Source of the DNA: Pseudomonadota bacterium
Lineage (GTDB): Bacteria > Pseudomonadota > Alphaproteobacteria > Rhizobiales > Methylopilaceae
Reading direction: 5' to 3'
Assembly: GCA_023389135.1 (NCBI GenBank)
Contig: JAEWEX010000325.1
Span: 1-6,707, forward strand
DNA: 6,707 nucleotides
Position numbers and translations under genes: made by a program. Below the pieces are notes generated by a model, which was given only the letters and a program-made list of their open reading frames with translations, did not search any database and was not told where the DNA came from. Of the stretch, positions 6,363-6,707 are shown one piece after another (positions within the stretch are counted from its first letter, which is position 1; the number at the start of each line of letters is the position of its first letter).

Positions 6363-6392
6363 CCGATAGCACCTGCCGGCGGCGGACCGCAA
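6363..6392 (-). promoter_or_regulatory. Possible promoter of gatC
   Basis: On the minus strand TTGCGG (6387-6392) is followed after 18 nt by TATCGG (6363-6368), with TGC directly before it as in an extended -10. Transcription would start near 6356, about 27 nt before the gatC ATG. The match is modest and the region very GC-rich, so chance is a real possibility, but a promoter is expected here because the upstream gene ends at 6464 followed by a hairpin. Confidence 0.3.
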
Positions 6393-6420
6393 TGCGGATC
6401 GACCGGCGGCGGGCCCGCCT

Positions 6421-6451
6421 GCGCGCCCCGGGATCGACCCCCGGGACGCGC
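6421..6451 (-). terminator. GC-rich hairpin after the hydrolase gene, possible terminator
   Basis: The arms GCGCGCCCCGGG (6421-6432) and CCCGGGACGCGC (6440-6451) pair over 12 positions with one mismatch around a 7-nt loop. The hairpin begins 12 nt beyond the hydrolase stop codon. No U-run follows on the minus strand, so it would be a U-less terminator or simply an RNA-stabilising stem. A separate perfect 12-bp palindrome, GGCGGGCCCGCC, lies at 6408-6419. Confidence 0.4.
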
Positions 6452-6463
6452 GCCGCGACGGGT

Positions 6464-6707
6464 TCAGACCTCGAACGGCTCGCCCACCTTCGGCACGATC
6501 ACCTTGGTGGTGTCCAGGCTGTCCATGGCGGCCACGAACCGGTCCGCCGTCTGGTCGATGATCGGGAAGGTGCCGAAATGGCACGGGATCGCGATGTCGA
6601 AGTCGAAGAACTCGCGGCAGGCATAGGCCGCCACCTTGCCGCCCATGGTGAAGCGGTCGCCCACCGGGACGATGCCGACGGTCGGCTCGTAGAGCTCGTT
6701 GATGAGC
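6464..6707 (-). CDS. UPF0173 metal-dependent hydrolase (metallo-beta-lactamase fold), C-terminal part
   Basis: The last 80 codons are present; the gene enters from the right edge (frame open from 6706) and ends with TGA at 6464. The sequence [20 protein letters not shown], then [26 protein letters not shown] and a short tail ending [12 protein letters not shown] follow the C-terminal half of the UPF0173 family (YtkL-like). The aspartate of GDRFTMG and the histidine of PCHFGTFP correspond to late metal ligands of the fold. The family is a group of predicted Zn-dependent hydrolases with no settled substrate. It lies directly upstream of gatC on the same strand, 134 nt away with a hairpin between, so readthrough into gatC is possible but probably minor. 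Confidence 0.88.
   Translation of the reverse strand, partial: LINELYEPTVGIVPVGDRFTMGGKVAAYACREFFDFDIAIPCHFGTFPIIDQTADRFVAAMDSLDTTKVIVPKVGEPFEV

Noticed and set aside
6042..6584. Extended gatC reading frame starting at 6584
   Set aside because: The extra 85 residues overlap the UPF0173 gene and the hairpin region, whereas the ATG at 6329 has a good ribosome binding site and gives the usual GatC length.

Overview
This 6.7 kb window is GC-rich DNA from an alphaproteobacterium. The pointers are the GatC/GatA/GatB sequences, an NnrU-like membrane protein, and three copies of the GTCATCCCGG-type palindromic repeat that I associate with alphaproteobacterial intergenic regions. I cannot name the genus from sequence alone; Hyphomicrobiales/Rhizobiales or Rhodospirillales would fit.

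Layout, left to right. (1) 1-261: the 5' part of an NnrU-family membrane protein gene on the minus strand, running off the left edge. (2) 469-897: a short secreted L,D-transpeptidase (YkuD domain) on the plus strand, divergent from the first gene. (3) 898-1215: a convergent intergenic stretch filled by two palindromic repeats. A 28-bp near-copy of the transpeptidase gene's own 3' end lies between them. (4) 1216-6329, all minus strand: the tRNA-dependent amidotransferase genes in the transcriptional order gatC, gatA, [TauE/SafE-type permease], [DUF7662-like antitoxin, VapC-like PIN toxin], gatB. A third copy of the palindromic repeat sits between gatC and gatA. (5) 6464-6707: the 3' end of a UPF0173 metallo-beta-lactamase-fold hydrolase, minus strand, running off the right edge.

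GatC, GatA and GatB together form the enzyme that converts Glu-tRNA(Gln) and/or Asp-tRNA(Asn) to Gln-tRNA(Gln) and Asn-tRNA(Asn). The most notable feature is that gatA and gatB are separated by about 1.7 kb. That space holds an unrelated permease and a toxin-antitoxin-like pair with its own recognisable promoter and an inverted-repeat operator candidate over the -10 box. gatB starts only 32 nt after the toxin stop codon, so it may be transcribed partly from the toxin-antitoxin promoter.

The antitoxin candidate is unusual. Its N-terminal two thirds look like a DUF7662 domain, and its last 30 or so residues look like the toxin-binding tail of VapB/AbrB-type antitoxins. I see no CRISPR array, tRNA, rRNA, transposase or phage gene.
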